A stretch of DNA of 64,000 bases from Actinophytocola xanthii (GTDB lineage Bacteria; Actinomycetota; Actinomycetes; Mycobacteriales; Pseudonocardiaceae), in assembly GCF_001921205.1 (NCBI RefSeq), contig NZ_MSIE01000044.1, positions 1 through 64,000 of the forward strand, given 5' to 3'. The position numbers and the translations under genes are program-made. The notes beneath the pieces were generated by a model that worked only from the letters and a program-made list of their open reading frames with translations, searched no databases and had not been told where the DNA came from. This document shows positions 50,394-59,141 of the stretch, one piece after another (position 1 is the stretch's first letter; every line of letters starts with the position of its first letter).

Positions 50394-52373
50394 ATGACCG
50401 AACTGATCTTCGGATTGCTCAGCCTGCCCGTCTACCTGCTCATGCTCTGGCCGCTGGTCGTCGCCTCCCGGCGGGTGCTCGGGGTGCGAATCGGCGTGGT
50501 GCGCGCGCTGCTGGGGGCAGCGGCCGGCTGGGCGGTCGCCGTACACATCATGGTGCTGCTGTTCCCCGCCGCCGAGGCGTCGCCGAGCCTGTTCGTCGGC
50601 CTGGTCATCCCGATCGCCGGGTGCGCGTTCCTGACCACGTTGATGTTCCTGTTCCTCGCGGAGATGGCGCTGCCCAGCGGCGGTGGTCTGGGGGTGCTGG
50701 GCCAGGTGCGCTCGTTGCGTGCCCGGCTCGCCCGGACGCGGCGGTACTGGCAGGTGAGCCGGATCGCGATGCGCCACGGGATCGGACCGTACTTCACCGG
50801 GCGGCGGACCGACGGCGACAGGGCGCGGCACGCGGTGCTCGCCAGGTCGCTGCGGCGGGCGCTGGAGGACGGCGGGGTCACCTTCGTCAAGCTCGGCCAG
50901 GTGCTGTCCACCCGGCCGGACCTGCTGCCGCCGGTGTTCATCGACGAGCTGAGCCGGCTTCAGGACCACGTCCGCCCGGCGGACCCCGAGGCCGTCGAGC
51001 GTGAGCTGGCCCGGGCGCTCGGCCGGCCGGTGACCGAGGCCTTCGCCGAGTTCGAGAAGACTCCGATGGCCACCGCGTCGATCGCCCAGGTGTACCGGGC
51101 CCGGTTGCACACCGGCGAGGACGTCGTGGTGAAGGTGCGCAAACCTGGGGTGGACAAGATCGTCGAGCGGGACCTGGACATCCTGCACCGCATGGCGGCG
51201 ATGCTGGACCGGAAGGCGAAGTGGGCCAGGTCGATCGGCGTGGTCGACCTGGCCGAGGGTTTCGCCGCCGCCCTGACCGAGGAGCTCGACTTCCGGGTCG
51301 AGGCACGCAACATCGCCGCCGTGAGCGCCGCCAACACCGACGAGGCCGTCCTGCTGCCGACCGTGTTCGCGGAGCTGTCCAGCGAACGGGTCCTGGTGAT
51401 GGGCCAGCTGCGCGGCACCCCGATCCGGTCCGCCGTCGCCGAGGTCGACGCCGCCCGCCGAGGCGGCCTGGCGAAGACCCTGCTCGACTGCGTGCTCCGC
51501 CAGGTGCTGCTGCACGGCGTCTTCCACGCCGACCCGCACCCCGGCAACATCCTGCTGCTCGCCGACGGCCGGCTGGGCCTGCTCGACTTCGGCTCGGTGG
51601 GCCGCCTGGACGCGACCCTGCGCAGCGGCCTGCAGGAGATGCTCGCCGCCATCGCCCGCGGCGACCCCGTCGCGCTCAGGGACGGTCTGCTGGAGATCGT
51701 CGACCGCCCCGACCAGATCGACGAGCACCGACTGGAGCGGGCGCTGGGTTCGCTGGTGTCCCGGCACATGGCCGAGGGCCAGGCGCTGCAGATCGAGATG
51801 TTCTCCGACCTGTTCCGCATCGTGGCGGACTTCCGGCTGGCCATCCCCCCGGCGATAGCCTCGGTCTTCCGCGCCTTCGCCACGATCGAGGGCACCCTGA
51901 CCCTGCTCTCACCGAGCTTCAACATGATGACCGAGTCCAGGGCCTTCGCCGGCACCCTGATCGGCGAGCGGATGCGCCCCACGTCGGTCCGCCAGACCGT
52001 GACCGAGGAGCTCGTGTCGGTGCTCCCGATCCTGCGTCGGATCCCCCGCCGGGTGGACCGCGTGACCGCGGCCCTGGAACAGGGCCGCCTCTCGATCAAC
52101 GTCCGCCTCTTCGCCGACGAACGCGACCGCCACGTCCTCACCGGCATGCTCCACGAGATGCTCCTGGCCATGACCGGCATGGCGGCCGGCGTCATGGCCG
52201 TCCTCCTGCTGGCCAGCGATGGCGGCCCCAAGATCACACCGGCCGTCACGCTGAACCAGCTGTTCGGCTACAACCTCCTGGCCATCAGCGCCCTGCTCGG
52301 CCTGCGCCTGCTGTTCGTCGTGTTCCGCGCCCAACGTCAACGCGTCCTGGCCGCCGACCAACCGGACGGGTAG
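50394..52373 (+). CDS. UbiB/ABC1 (AarF) atypical kinase-like membrane protein
   Basis: 659 residues. Three N-terminal membrane helices, the UbiB kinase fold, and two C-terminal helices. Signatures: KLGQVLSTRPDLLP (KxGQ motif), VVKVRKPG (catalytic Lys), GVFHADPHPGNIL and LGLLDFGSVGRLD (DFG). The family affects quinone or lipid trafficking and ATP-dependent membrane chemistry. ATG 50394 is given; the frame is open from ATG 50214, which has a near-perfect SD, but the 60-residue extension is unlike the family. Confidence 0.9.
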   Translation: MTELIFGLLSLPVYLLMLWPLVVASRRVLGVRIGVVRALLGAAAGWAVAVHIMVLLFPAAEASPSLFVGLVIPIAGCAFLTTLMFLFLAEMALPSGGGLGVLGQVRSLRARLARTRRYWQVSRIAMRHGIGPYFTGRRTDGDRARHAVLARSLRRALEDGGVTFVKLGQVLSTRPDLLPPVFIDELSRLQDHVRPADPEAVERELARALGRPVTEAFAEFEKTPMATASIAQVYRARLHTGEDVVVKVRKPGVDKIVERDLDILHRMAAMLDRKAKWARSIGVVDLAEGFAAALTEELDFRVEARNIAAVSAANTDEAVLLPTVFAELSSERVLVMGQLRGTPIRSAVAEVDAARRGGLAKTLLDCVLRQVLLHGVFHADPHPGNILLLADGRLGLLDFGSVGRLDATLRSGLQEMLAAIARGDPVALRDGLLEIVDRPDQIDEHRLERALGSLVSRHMAEGQALQIEMFSDLFRIVADFRLAIPPAIASVFRAFATIEGTLTLLSPSFNMMTESRAFAGTLIGERMRPTSVRQTVTEELVSVLPILRRIPRRVDRVTAALEQGRLSINVRLFADERDRHVLTGMLHEMLLAMTGMAAGVMAVLLLASDGGPKITPAVTLNQLFGYNLLAISALLGLRLLFVVFRAQRQRVLAADQPDG

Positions 52374-52378
52374 CGGAG

Positions 52379-52397
52379 TGGTGACGCGCAGTCACCA
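52379..52397 (+). terminator. Short hairpin after the UbiB-like gene
   Basis: TGGTGAC and GTCACCA pair around a five-base loop, followed by TTGCGCTT. Confidence 0.45.
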
Positions 52398-52403
52398 TTG
52401 CGC

Positions 52404-52505
52404 TTCGACTCGACGTTCATCCACGGAATGCGCCGCGAGCCCGCCGACGGTCCGACGGTGACCGTGCACGCCTACTCGCCGCCGCTGGCCACCACCGGCC
52501 AGTAA
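52404..52505 (+). pseudogene. Cysteine dioxygenase C-terminal remnant
   Basis: The last 33 codons before TAA (FDSTFIHGMRR ... PTVTVHAYSPPLATTGQ) match the end of cysteine-dioxygenase-family cupins, whose C-termini carry V-H-A-Y-S-P-P-L. No upstream cupin body remains; the UbiB gene ends 31 bp before. Confidence 0.6.
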
Positions 52506-52609
52506 GCCGGTGTGAGGATGGTCTCCTGCGCCGCCGCCCCTCGCCCGCCAAGGAGCAGCTGAAGCCCCACGGCGGTCAGCCGAGCACCGACTAGAGCGGG
52601 CCGGCGCGG

Positions 52610-53530
52610 TCAGGCCGTCCGGCCCACCAGGGCCCGGCTGCGCTCGGGGTCGCGCAGCTGGCACAGGGACTGCTTTTCCAGTTGGCGGATGCGTTCCTTG
52701 GTCACCCCGACCTCGTCGGCCACCTCCTGCAGCGTGCGGGGGCGCTCGCCGTCGAGGCCGTAGCGCCTGGTCAGGATGAGTGTCTGGCGCGCGGGCAGGG
52801 TCCCCACCAGCGCCCGGAGCTCCGCGATGGTCTCCCGGTACTCGAGGGCCTCGTAGGCGGCCTCCGCGTCGCCGTCCTCGATGAGGTCGCCGACGCAGGC
52901 TCGTCCGTCGTCCCCGAGGGGGGTCTCCAGGCTGAGCGCCGCCCTGCTGACCTGGCGCAGCTCGGTGATCCTCGTCGCAGGCGCACCCGTCGCCGAGGCC
53001 AGCTCCTCGACGGTGGGGTCGTGGTCGAGCTCACGCCGGAGCTCCCGCTCGGCCCGGTTGATCCGCCCCAGCTCCTCCATGACGTTCGACGGCAAGCGGA
53101 CGGCGCGTCCCTGGTCGGCGAGCCCGCGTTCGATGGCCTGCCGGATCCACCAGGTGGCGTAGGTGGAGAACTTGTAGCCCTTCGCGTGGTCGAACTTCTC
53201 GACGGCGCGGATCAGCCCGAGGTTGCCCTCCTGCACCACGTCGAGGAAGGGCAGCCCGCGGAAGGCGTGTTTCCTGGCCACCGAGATGACCAGGCGCAGG
53301 TTCGCGCGGATCATGTGGTCCTTGGCCGCTCGCCCGTCCGCCTCGACGGTCCGCAGGTCCCGCCGCCGCCCGGCGGAGAGCGTTGGCGCGTCGCGGAGCA
53401 GTTCGGCCGCGTACAGGCCCGCTTCGACGCGCTTGGCCAGCGCGACCTCGTCGGCGGCGCTGAGCAGCGGTGTCGAACAGGCGTCCCGTAGGTAGTAGTC
53501 CGCCAGGTCGACATCCTGGGCAGACGACAT
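52610..53530 (-). CDS. RNA polymerase sigma factor, sigma-70 family (SigB/HrdD-like group 2)
   Basis: 306 residues. Region 1.2 (VDLADYYLRD), region 2 (MIRANLRLVISVARKHAFRGLPF, core NLRLVISVARKH; KGYKFSTYATWWIRQAIERGL, core FSTYATWWIRQAI), region 3 and region 4 (LTRRYGLDGERPRTLQEVADEVGVTKERIRQLE, core EVADEVGVTKERIRQ). It lacks region 1.1, so it is a nonessential group-2 factor. GGAGA before ATG 53530. A STAS gene starts 268 bp away divergently. Confidence 0.93.
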   Translation of the reverse strand: MSSAQDVDLADYYLRDACSTPLLSAADEVALAKRVEAGLYAAELLRDAPTLSAGRRRDLRTVEADGRAAKDHMIRANLRLVISVARKHAFRGLPFLDVVQEGNLGLIRAVEKFDHAKGYKFSTYATWWIRQAIERGLADQGRAVRLPSNVMEELGRINRAERELRRELDHDPTVEELASATGAPATRITELRQVSRAALSLETPLGDDGRACVGDLIEDGDAEAAYEALEYRETIAELRALVGTLPARQTLILTRRYGLDGERPRTLQEVADEVGVTKERIRQLEKQSLCQLRDPERSRALVGRTA

Positions 53531-53798
53531 GAGGTCTCCTTGCCGGTTCTCGCTCTGCGGTCAGAACGACTGTGGAGTGGCGCACGCCACGCGCCCGAAG
53601 GGCAACTCTCTTCCAACAGTCTGACCAGGCCGCACATTCCACGGCGTTGGACGAGTGACCGAGGGTCGCCTTGAGACTCACCGGCGACCCACGTACGGTG
53701 GACATGTCTCGTAATTTTCACGAGCACTACGTGAGCGACGATACGGGTTGAGCAACAGCTCGGTTGCCGGTTTTCGGGTGCAACCAAGGAGTGCCACC

Positions 53799-54191
53799 GT
53801 GCGCGACACCTGCGTCATCGCCCTGACCACCGCCACCATCCGAACAGCGGACCGCGACGGAGCCGCGGTCGTGGCGGTGACGGGCGAGATCGACATGACC
53901 AACCGGGGCCCGGTGCTGGCCTTGCTCACCGCGGAGCTCGACCAACACCCCGAGGCCCTGGTCATCGACCTGACCAAGACCGACTTCTTCGGCACGACCG
54001 GCATCAGGGTCCTGCTGGAGACCGCGAGGCACGCCGCCGACCTCGGCATCGACATGGCCGTGGCGACCGACCAGCGGGCCGTCCTGCGTCCCCTGCGGAT
54101 CACCGAGCTGGACGAGTCCCTCAACATTCACCCGACCGTGCAGCTGGCCCTGGACGCCGTCCAGCCCGCGAAGGAACCGTCGACCACCTGA
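53799..54191 (+). CDS. STAS-domain anti-sigma factor antagonist (second)
   Basis: 130 residues. VVAVTGEIDMTNRGPVLAL and VIDLTKTDFFGTTGIRVLL are the STAS core; the usual Ser phospho-site is Thr in the FGTTG stretch. AAGGAG eight bases before GTG 53799 sets the start; the frame opens at 53748. It is divergent from the sigma factor gene, which suggests partner-switching control of that or another factor. Confidence 0.85.
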   Translation: MRDTCVIALTTATIRTADRDGAAVVAVTGEIDMTNRGPVLALLTAELDQHPEALVIDLTKTDFFGTTGIRVLLETARHAADLGIDMAVATDQRAVLRPLRITELDESLNIHPTVQLALDAVQPAKEPSTT

Positions 54192-54201
54192 CCCACGCGG
54201 C

Positions 54202-54489
54202 TCAGAACAGGTTGACCACGATCACCAACACGATCGCGAACACGAACAGCCCGATCGCGAGCCAGGCCCGCTCGACCTCGTGACGCTTCTTCACCGCCAC
54301 CATCGACGCGATGGCCAACACCGAGCTACCGGCCGCCGGCACACCACCGAAAACGCCAACCGCCGTCGGCTGCGTCTGAATGGCGAAAATCGCGAAAAAG
54401 AACCCGCCGAAGGCGATGGTCACGCACACTTGGCGTCGCAACCTGCGGACGGCCCACTCGACGACGTCGTTGCGATCCCGGCGACTCAC
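54202..54489 (-). CDS. Small two-helix membrane protein
   Basis: 95 residues. Basic N-terminus (SRRDRNDVVEWAVRRLRRQ), then two or three hydrophobic segments (VTIAFGGFFFAIFAI, AGSSVLAIASMVAV, WLAIGLFVFAIVLVIVVNLF). No family recognised. GTG 54489 is the most likely start. It is convergent with the STAS gene. Confidence 0.65.
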   Translation of the reverse strand: MSRRDRNDVVEWAVRRLRRQVCVTIAFGGFFFAIFAIQTQPTAVGVFGGVPAAGSSVLAIASMVAVKKRHEVERAWLAIGLFVFAIVLVIVVNLF

Positions 54490-54530
54490 CGGCCGAACGT
54501 AGCAGCTTCCCAAGCACGTTGGAGGCCGTC

Positions 54531-54662
54531 TTGGGCTTCGTGGTTCAACCGGACACCCTGGCGAAGTACGCGACGCTCGTCGAGCGAAACGGCACCAACC
54601 TGTCGTTGGCGGACGAGGACTGGGCGTCCCGTCCCATTCTTCGAAAGCGACGGAGCCGATGA
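54531..54662 (+). CDS. 43-residue ORF resembling the start of an ESX/WXG-type protein
   Basis: TTG start with GGAGG five bases upstream. GFVVQPDTLAKYATLVERN resembles the N-terminal helix of actinobacterial type VII substrates, and it stops after 43 codons, so it may be a truncated gene. Its TGA overlaps the ATG of the lipoprotein gene (ATGA), implying coupling. Confidence 0.5.
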   Translation: MGFVVQPDTLAKYATLVERNGTNLSLADEDWASRPILRKRRSR

Positions 54663-55201
54663 TTCGCTTCGTTCCTCTCGCACTGGCACTGGCGTTCCTC
54701 ACCGCCTGCGCCACCCCTGCCAACCCGCCCACCACCTCCCGCCTCCCGGCCCCCGCCGCCTCGACGGCCTGGATGACGTCCTTATGCACCGTCGCCTCCG
54801 ACCTGCGCACCGCGCTGTGGGCCAGCGCCGCCGATCCCAGCGATCCCACCGCCCTCCGCCAGGCGTTCGACACCCAGCTGTCCGCCGCCGCCGACGCCCT
54901 CCGAACAGCCACGACGCGCCTGGACACGTTGCCCCCCAACCCCCCTGCCGGCGCCGAGCAGGCCGTAAGCGATCTGAACGACCAACTGACCACCCTGCGC
55001 GAGAACGTCCAGACCGCCCATCGCGCACTGGCCGACCTGCCGCCGGCGGCCACCGAATCCGACCTCGGCGAGGTCGTAGGTACCGCATGGCCGAGCGTCG
55101 CCAACAGGGCGGCCAAACCCCTCGACGGAGTTCCGGTCAGCGAAGACATGAAGGCCGCCGCCACCGACCCGACGTGCAAGCTCCTGCCCGGTCTTCAGTA
55201 G
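54659..55201 (+). CDS. Secreted lipoprotein of unknown function
   Basis: 180 residues. A lipoprotein signal with lipobox FLTAC (Cys ~17) is followed by a Pro/Thr linker and a helical domain (SDLRTALWASAADPSDPTALRQAF, core ALRQAFDTQLSAAADALR; VSDLNDQLTTLRENVQTAH), then two Cys (SLC near residue 42 and TCKLL near the end). No family recognised. It is coupled to the 43-residue ORF upstream and followed 83 bp on by the second SARP gene. Confidence 0.8.
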   Translation: MIRFVPLALALAFLTACATPANPPTTSRLPAPAASTAWMTSLCTVASDLRTALWASAADPSDPTALRQAFDTQLSAAADALRTATTRLDTLPPNPPAGAEQAVSDLNDQLTTLRENVQTAHRALADLPPAATESDLGEVVGTAWPSVANRAAKPLDGVPVSEDMKAAATDPTCKLLPGLQ

Positions 55202-55284
55202 AACCCGAAGAACGGTATTGGAACTCCCACAATCGCTAGGATGAGCGCCGCCGGAGTGGTCACATCCCGCCCGCGGAGGCGCAG

Positions 55285-58110
55285 ATGGAGTTCCGAGTAC
55301 TGGGGCCCCTGGAGGTGTTGGCGGGTGGGGAACCGCTCCGCCTGACCGGCCGGCGCCAACGTACGCTGCTCGCCCTGCTGTTGGTCAACGCCGATCGCGC
55401 AGTTCCCCTCAACTCGCTCATCGAATCCGTATGGGACGAGAACCCGCCCTCCACGGCGAAACGCCAGGTGCAGAACAGCCTTTCCGCGCTACGCCGCCTC
55501 CTCGAGTCCGACACCGACGCCTCGGGCGAGGCCCCCGCGATCCTGGCCGAGGGCAACGCGTACCGGCTCCGGCTCGGCGGGGGCACGCTCGACGCGCGGC
55601 TTTTCTCGACCCATGTGGGGAACGCGCGAAGCCTGAGCGCCGCCGGCGAGACCCACCAGGCCGTGGCCGAGCTACGAGCGGGCCTCCGGCTGTGGCGCGG
55701 CGCGGCCCTCGCCGGCCTGACCGGACGGTTGCTCGAGTCGGCCGCGGCGCGCCTGGACGAGCAGCGGCGGGCCGCCACCGAGGAATGCATCGACCTCGAG
55801 CTGCGCCTGGGCCGCCATGACGAGCTGGTCGGCAGGCTGACCGAGCTGGTGACGTCGAACCCCCTCCGGGAACGCCTGGTGGGGCAACTGATGGTGGCGC
55901 TGCACCGGTCCGGCCGGCAGGCCGAGGCGCTCGAGACCTACCACCGACACAGGAAAGCGCTTGCCGAGGAGCTGGGTCTCGAACCGAGTGCCCGGTTGCG
56001 CGACCTGCACGCCACCATCCTGGCCGACGAGGGCGGTGGCACCGAGTTCGCCGCGACCCGACCGGCCGCCCTGCGGGTGGTACCGGCCCAGCTCCCCGCC
56101 GACGTGGTCGGTTTTTCCGGGCGGGTCACCCAGCGCAAGGAGCTCGACCAACTCCTTCCCGGTGACAGCGACACCGCGGTGGTCGCCGCGATCGCGGGCA
56201 CCGCTGGTGTCGGCAAGACCGCCCTGGCCGTCCACTGGGGACATCGAATGCGCCAGCACTTCCCGGATGGCCAGCTGTACGTGAACCTGCGCGGCTTCGA
56301 CCCAGACGGCTCCCCGGTGCATCCGGCCGAGGCGCTGCTCGGGTTCCTGGAGGCGCTGGACGTGCCGCCGCCGCGGGTGCCGGTCGGCCTCGCCGCCCGG
56401 TCGGCTCTCTACCGCAGCCTGCTGGCGGATCGCCGCGTGCTGGTGGTGCTGGATAACGCCCGCGACGCCGACCAGGTACGCCCGCTGCTGCCTGGTAGCC
56501 GCGGCTGTCTGGCCGTGGTGACCAGCCGCAATGTCCTGTCCGGACTGGTCGCCGCCGAGGGGGCGCGGCCGGTGTTGCTGGATGTGTTCGACCTCAGCGA
56601 GGCCCAGCAGATGCTCGCCGAGCGGCTCGGCGGCGACCGCCTGGCGGCGGAGCCGCAGGCCGTCGAGGAGATCGTCGCCAGGTGCGCGTCCCTCCCCCTG
56701 GCCCTGGCGGTGGTGGCCGCCCGCGCGGCCACCCATCCCCGCTTCCCGCTTGCCGCACTCGCCGCCGAGCTGGACCTCGACCTCGACGTCCTGTCCGGCG
56801 ACGACCCGACGACCGACGTACGAGGCGTCTTCTCCTGGTCCTACCGGCAGCTGAGCGAGCCGGCGCGTCGGCTGTTCCGGCTGCTCGGGCTGCATCCTGG
56901 CCCAGATGTCACCGTGTCGGCGGCCGCGAGCCTGGCCGAGCTGCCGCCCGCTCGGGCTCGCACGCTGCTCACCGAGCTGACCGAGGCGTCGTTGCTCACC
57001 GCGCACCTGCCGGGCAGGTACGCGTTCCACGACCTCCTGCGCGCCTACGCCGTGGAGCTGGTCCATGATCTCGACACGGCCAAGGAACGACACGATGCCG
57101 TACACCGACTCCTCGACCACTACCTGCAGGGGGCCTGCGCCGCGGACCGCCTGCTCGACGCCCACCGCGATCCGATCGCCATCCCGCCCGCCCACCCCGG
57201 GGCGGTCGTCGACGAGCACCTCGACCACGAGCAGGCGATGCGCTGGTTGACCGACGAGCTGCCCGCGATCCACGGGGCGGTTGAACTTGCCGCCGGCACC
57301 GGGTTCGACCTGCACGCGTGGAAACTAGCCTGGGCACTGGCCTACTTCCTCGAGCGACGTGGACAGTGGACGGTGTGGACAGCGACACAGCGAACGGCAC
57401 TGGCGGCGGCGCAGCGCCTAGCCGACCCCGCGGGACAGGCGCATGCGCACCGCAGCCTCGGCCGGGTGCACGTCCACATGGATCGGGTCCCCGAAGCAGT
57501 TGTCTATCTAAGAGAGTCGATGCGTCTCTTCGCGGAGGCGGAGGACCTCGCCGGGGAGGCGAGAGTCCACTTTGACCTCTGTTGGATCTGTGCCAGGCAG
57601 GGGGAGCACGCAGCCTCGTTGGAGCACGCCCAGCAGTCCTTCGAGCTGTTCGAACGCATCGGCCACCGCTCAGGCCAGGCCAGGGCCCTCAACAACATCG
57701 CCTGGGGCCACAACTACCTCGGCGACCACGCCCAGGCGCTGACCGCCGGCGAGCAGGCCCTACGCCTCAACGAGCAGGTCGAGGACCGTTATGGCATGGC
57801 AGACACGTGGGACACCCTCGGCCACGCCCACCACGGCCTGGGAGATCGCGCGGAGAGCGTCGCCTGCTACGAGCGCGCCGCGCGGCTCTACCGCGATCTG
57901 GGCCACCGCTGGGCCGAAGCCGACACCCTTACTCGCCTAGGCGACGCCCACCACGCCGCGCAGGAGGCAGAAGCCGCCCGCAAGGTCTGGCGAAGGGCAC
58001 TGACCGCCCTGGACGAACTGGGCCACCCCGACGCGGAGGCGGTCCGCACCAAGCTCGAGGCACTGGACGGCCCGACGAAGGCCTCCCGCGCCACGCCGGC
58101 TACGTCGTAA
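55285..58110 (+). CDS. AfsR/SARP-family regulator (second; winged helix - BTAD - NB-ARC - TPR)
   Basis: 941 residues. MEFRVLGPLEVLAGGEP starts the DNA-binding domain; BTAD ~95-245; NB-ARC with P-loop GTAGVGKTAL at ~307 and VVLDNARDADQVRPLLP; C-terminal TPRs from ~690 (RSGQARALNNIAWGHNYLGDH). GGAGG five bases before the ATG. It is the same architecture as the SARP at 43-46 kb but not close enough in sequence to call a recent duplicate. Confidence 0.93.
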   Translation: MEFRVLGPLEVLAGGEPLRLTGRRQRTLLALLLVNADRAVPLNSLIESVWDENPPSTAKRQVQNSLSALRRLLESDTDASGEAPAILAEGNAYRLRLGGGTLDARLFSTHVGNARSLSAAGETHQAVAELRAGLRLWRGAALAGLTGRLLESAAARLDEQRRAATEECIDLELRLGRHDELVGRLTELVTSNPLRERLVGQLMVALHRSGRQAEALETYHRHRKALAEELGLEPSARLRDLHATILADEGGGTEFAATRPAALRVVPAQLPADVVGFSGRVTQRKELDQLLPGDSDTAVVAAIAGTAGVGKTALAVHWGHRMRQHFPDGQLYVNLRGFDPDGSPVHPAEALLGFLEALDVPPPRVPVGLAARSALYRSLLADRRVLVVLDNARDADQVRPLLPGSRGCLAVVTSRNVLSGLVAAEGARPVLLDVFDLSEAQQMLAERLGGDRLAAEPQAVEEIVARCASLPLALAVVAARAATHPRFPLAALAAELDLDLDVLSGDDPTTDVRGVFSWSYRQLSEPARRLFRLLGLHPGPDVTVSAAASLAELPPARARTLLTELTEASLLTAHLPGRYAFHDLLRAYAVELVHDLDTAKERHDAVHRLLDHYLQGACAADRLLDAHRDPIAIPPAHPGAVVDEHLDHEQAMRWLTDELPAIHGAVELAAGTGFDLHAWKLAWALAYFLERRGQWTVWTATQRTALAAAQRLADPAGQAHAHRSLGRVHVHMDRVPEAVVYLRESMRLFAEAEDLAGEARVHFDLCWICARQGEHAASLEHAQQSFELFERIGHRSGQARALNNIAWGHNYLGDHAQALTAGEQALRLNEQVEDRYGMADTWDTLGHAHHGLGDRAESVACYERAARLYRDLGHRWAEADTLTRLGDAHHAAQEAEAARKVWRRALTALDELGHPDAEAVRTKLEALDGPTKASRATPATS

Positions 58111-58405
58111 CGGTCGTACCCCTCGTCAACCAGGGCTCCTGAAGCGCCCCCACCTGACGTTGTTCACCGCTTGTTTCTTGACCACGCGCGTCCGACCGTG
58201 AACATCCCCGCCGGACTAGACCTGAGGCGTCGGGCCTGCGGAATGGTTGAGGGATCTCGTCATCCCTGAGGTGCACAGCCTGGTGGTAACAACCCAATCC
58301 ACTCGTGGTCCTCCGCAACTGGGGGGCGGAGGACCACGAGTTCCTCCGCCAGACCGCGGCCCTGTCGGTAGCCAGCTTCGGCACGTATTCGATCTCCGGA
58401 TCCAT
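58100..58405 (-). CDS. Doubtful small gene behind the SnoaL-like gene
   Basis: ATG 58405 has GGAGG five bases upstream and opens with DPEIEYVPKLATDRAAVW, which looks protein-like. The frame then crosses a perfect 15-bp hairpin and becomes low-complexity to 58100. It may be the surviving start of a truncated gene 44 bp downstream of the SnoaL-like gene. I recognise no family. Confidence 0.3.
   Translation of the reverse strand: MDPEIEYVPKLATDRAAVWRRNSWSSAPQLRRTTSGLGCYHQAVHLRDDEIPQPFRRPDASGLVRRGCSRSDARGQETSGEQRQVGALQEPWLTRGTTVTT
58302..58340. terminator. Strong hairpin
   Basis: Perfect 15-bp arms, CTCGTGGTCCTCCGC (58302-58316) and its complement (58326-58340), with a nine-base loop. It lies between the SARP gene and the leftward SnoaL operon. 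Confidence 0.65.
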
Positions 58406-58449
58406 GACGACCTCCGCCGCTCCGCCGCACCGGCCGCGGCCGGTAGGGC

Positions 58450-58779
58450 TCAGGGACCGCTGACGCCGAACGGGTTGTCGATCGCGTAACGCCAGCGGCC
58501 GTCCTCGCCGCGCCGGGCCACGTCGGTCGCCGTGCCGGTGAGGTCGCCGATACGCCAGTCCACGATGAGCAGCGCGAGATCCCCGGCCGGAAAGACGTGG
58601 CGCGGACGCACCGAGAGCGGTGTGCGGAGGTCGAGCATCCTCTGGTTGGCCGCCGGGTCCGCGGCATGACCGGGCCGGTCCACGAAGACCGCGCCCGGCT
58701 CGTAGTGGCGCAGCACCTCGGTGAGGTCGAACGTGTTGAAGGCGGCGGCGAAGTCGTGGGGGAGCGCGATACTGCTCAT
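58450..58779 (-). CDS. SnoaL-like / DUF4440-type small protein (NTF2 fold)
   Basis: 109 residues fitting the NTF2-like cone: FAAAFNTFDLTEVLRHYEPGAVFVD, ALLIVDWRIGDLTGTATDVARRGEDGRWRYAIDNPFG (core GRWRYAIDNPFG). Members are isomerases, cyclases or ligand carriers. ATG 58779 lies directly beside the GTG of the divergent HxlR gene; a GTG at 58815 is an alternative. Confidence 0.8.
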   Translation of the reverse strand: MSSIALPHDFAAAFNTFDLTEVLRHYEPGAVFVDRPGHAADPAANQRMLDLRTPLSVRPRHVFPAGDLALLIVDWRIGDLTGTATDVARRGEDGRWRYAIDNPFGVSGP

Positions 58780-59121
58780 GTGGACAGTGCAGCGCACGAA
58801 CTCGCCGGTCACCAAACGGTAACCTGGAACGCCCCCTCGCCCGCCTGCCCGGTCGAGGTGTCGCTAGCGGCCATCAGCGGCCGGTGGACGACCCTCGTGC
58901 TACGCGACCTGATGCTGGGCCCGCTGACGTTCGGCCAGCTGCGTGCCGGACTGCCCGCGCTGAGCGCCAAGGTGCTCACCGAACGGCTGGTCTCGTTGCG
59001 GCATCAGGGAATCGTCACACGCGGAGCCCGTGGTTACGAGCTGACGGAACGCGGGCGGCTGCTGCGACCGCTGCTGGCGCAGCTGTACCGCACGGGCGAG
59101 GCCCTGCTCGCGGAGCCCTGA
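58780..59121 (+). CDS. HxlR-family (MarR-like) transcriptional regulator
   Basis: 113 residues. ACPVEVSLAAISGRWTTLVLRDLMLGPLTFGQLR (core AISGRWTTLVLRDL) and LTERLVSLRHQGIVTR are the HxlR winged helix. The usual leading Cys (CPVE) is present, possibly a redox sensor. GTG 58780 is the only upstream in-frame start and abuts the SnoaL ATG, so transcripts are probably leaderless or start sites are misplaced. Confidence 0.8.
   Translation: MDSAAHELAGHQTVTWNAPSPACPVEVSLAAISGRWTTLVLRDLMLGPLTFGQLRAGLPALSAKVLTERLVSLRHQGIVTRGARGYELTERGRLLRPLLAQLYRTGEALLAEP
58807..58824. promoter_or_regulatory. GGTCACC-N4-GGTAACC, candidate HxlR operator
   Basis: Near-palindromic pair of GGTNACC half-sites between the divergent SnoaL and HxlR coding cores. 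Confidence 0.4.
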
Positions 59122-59141
59122 GCCGCCGGCCCGGGCTCCGC

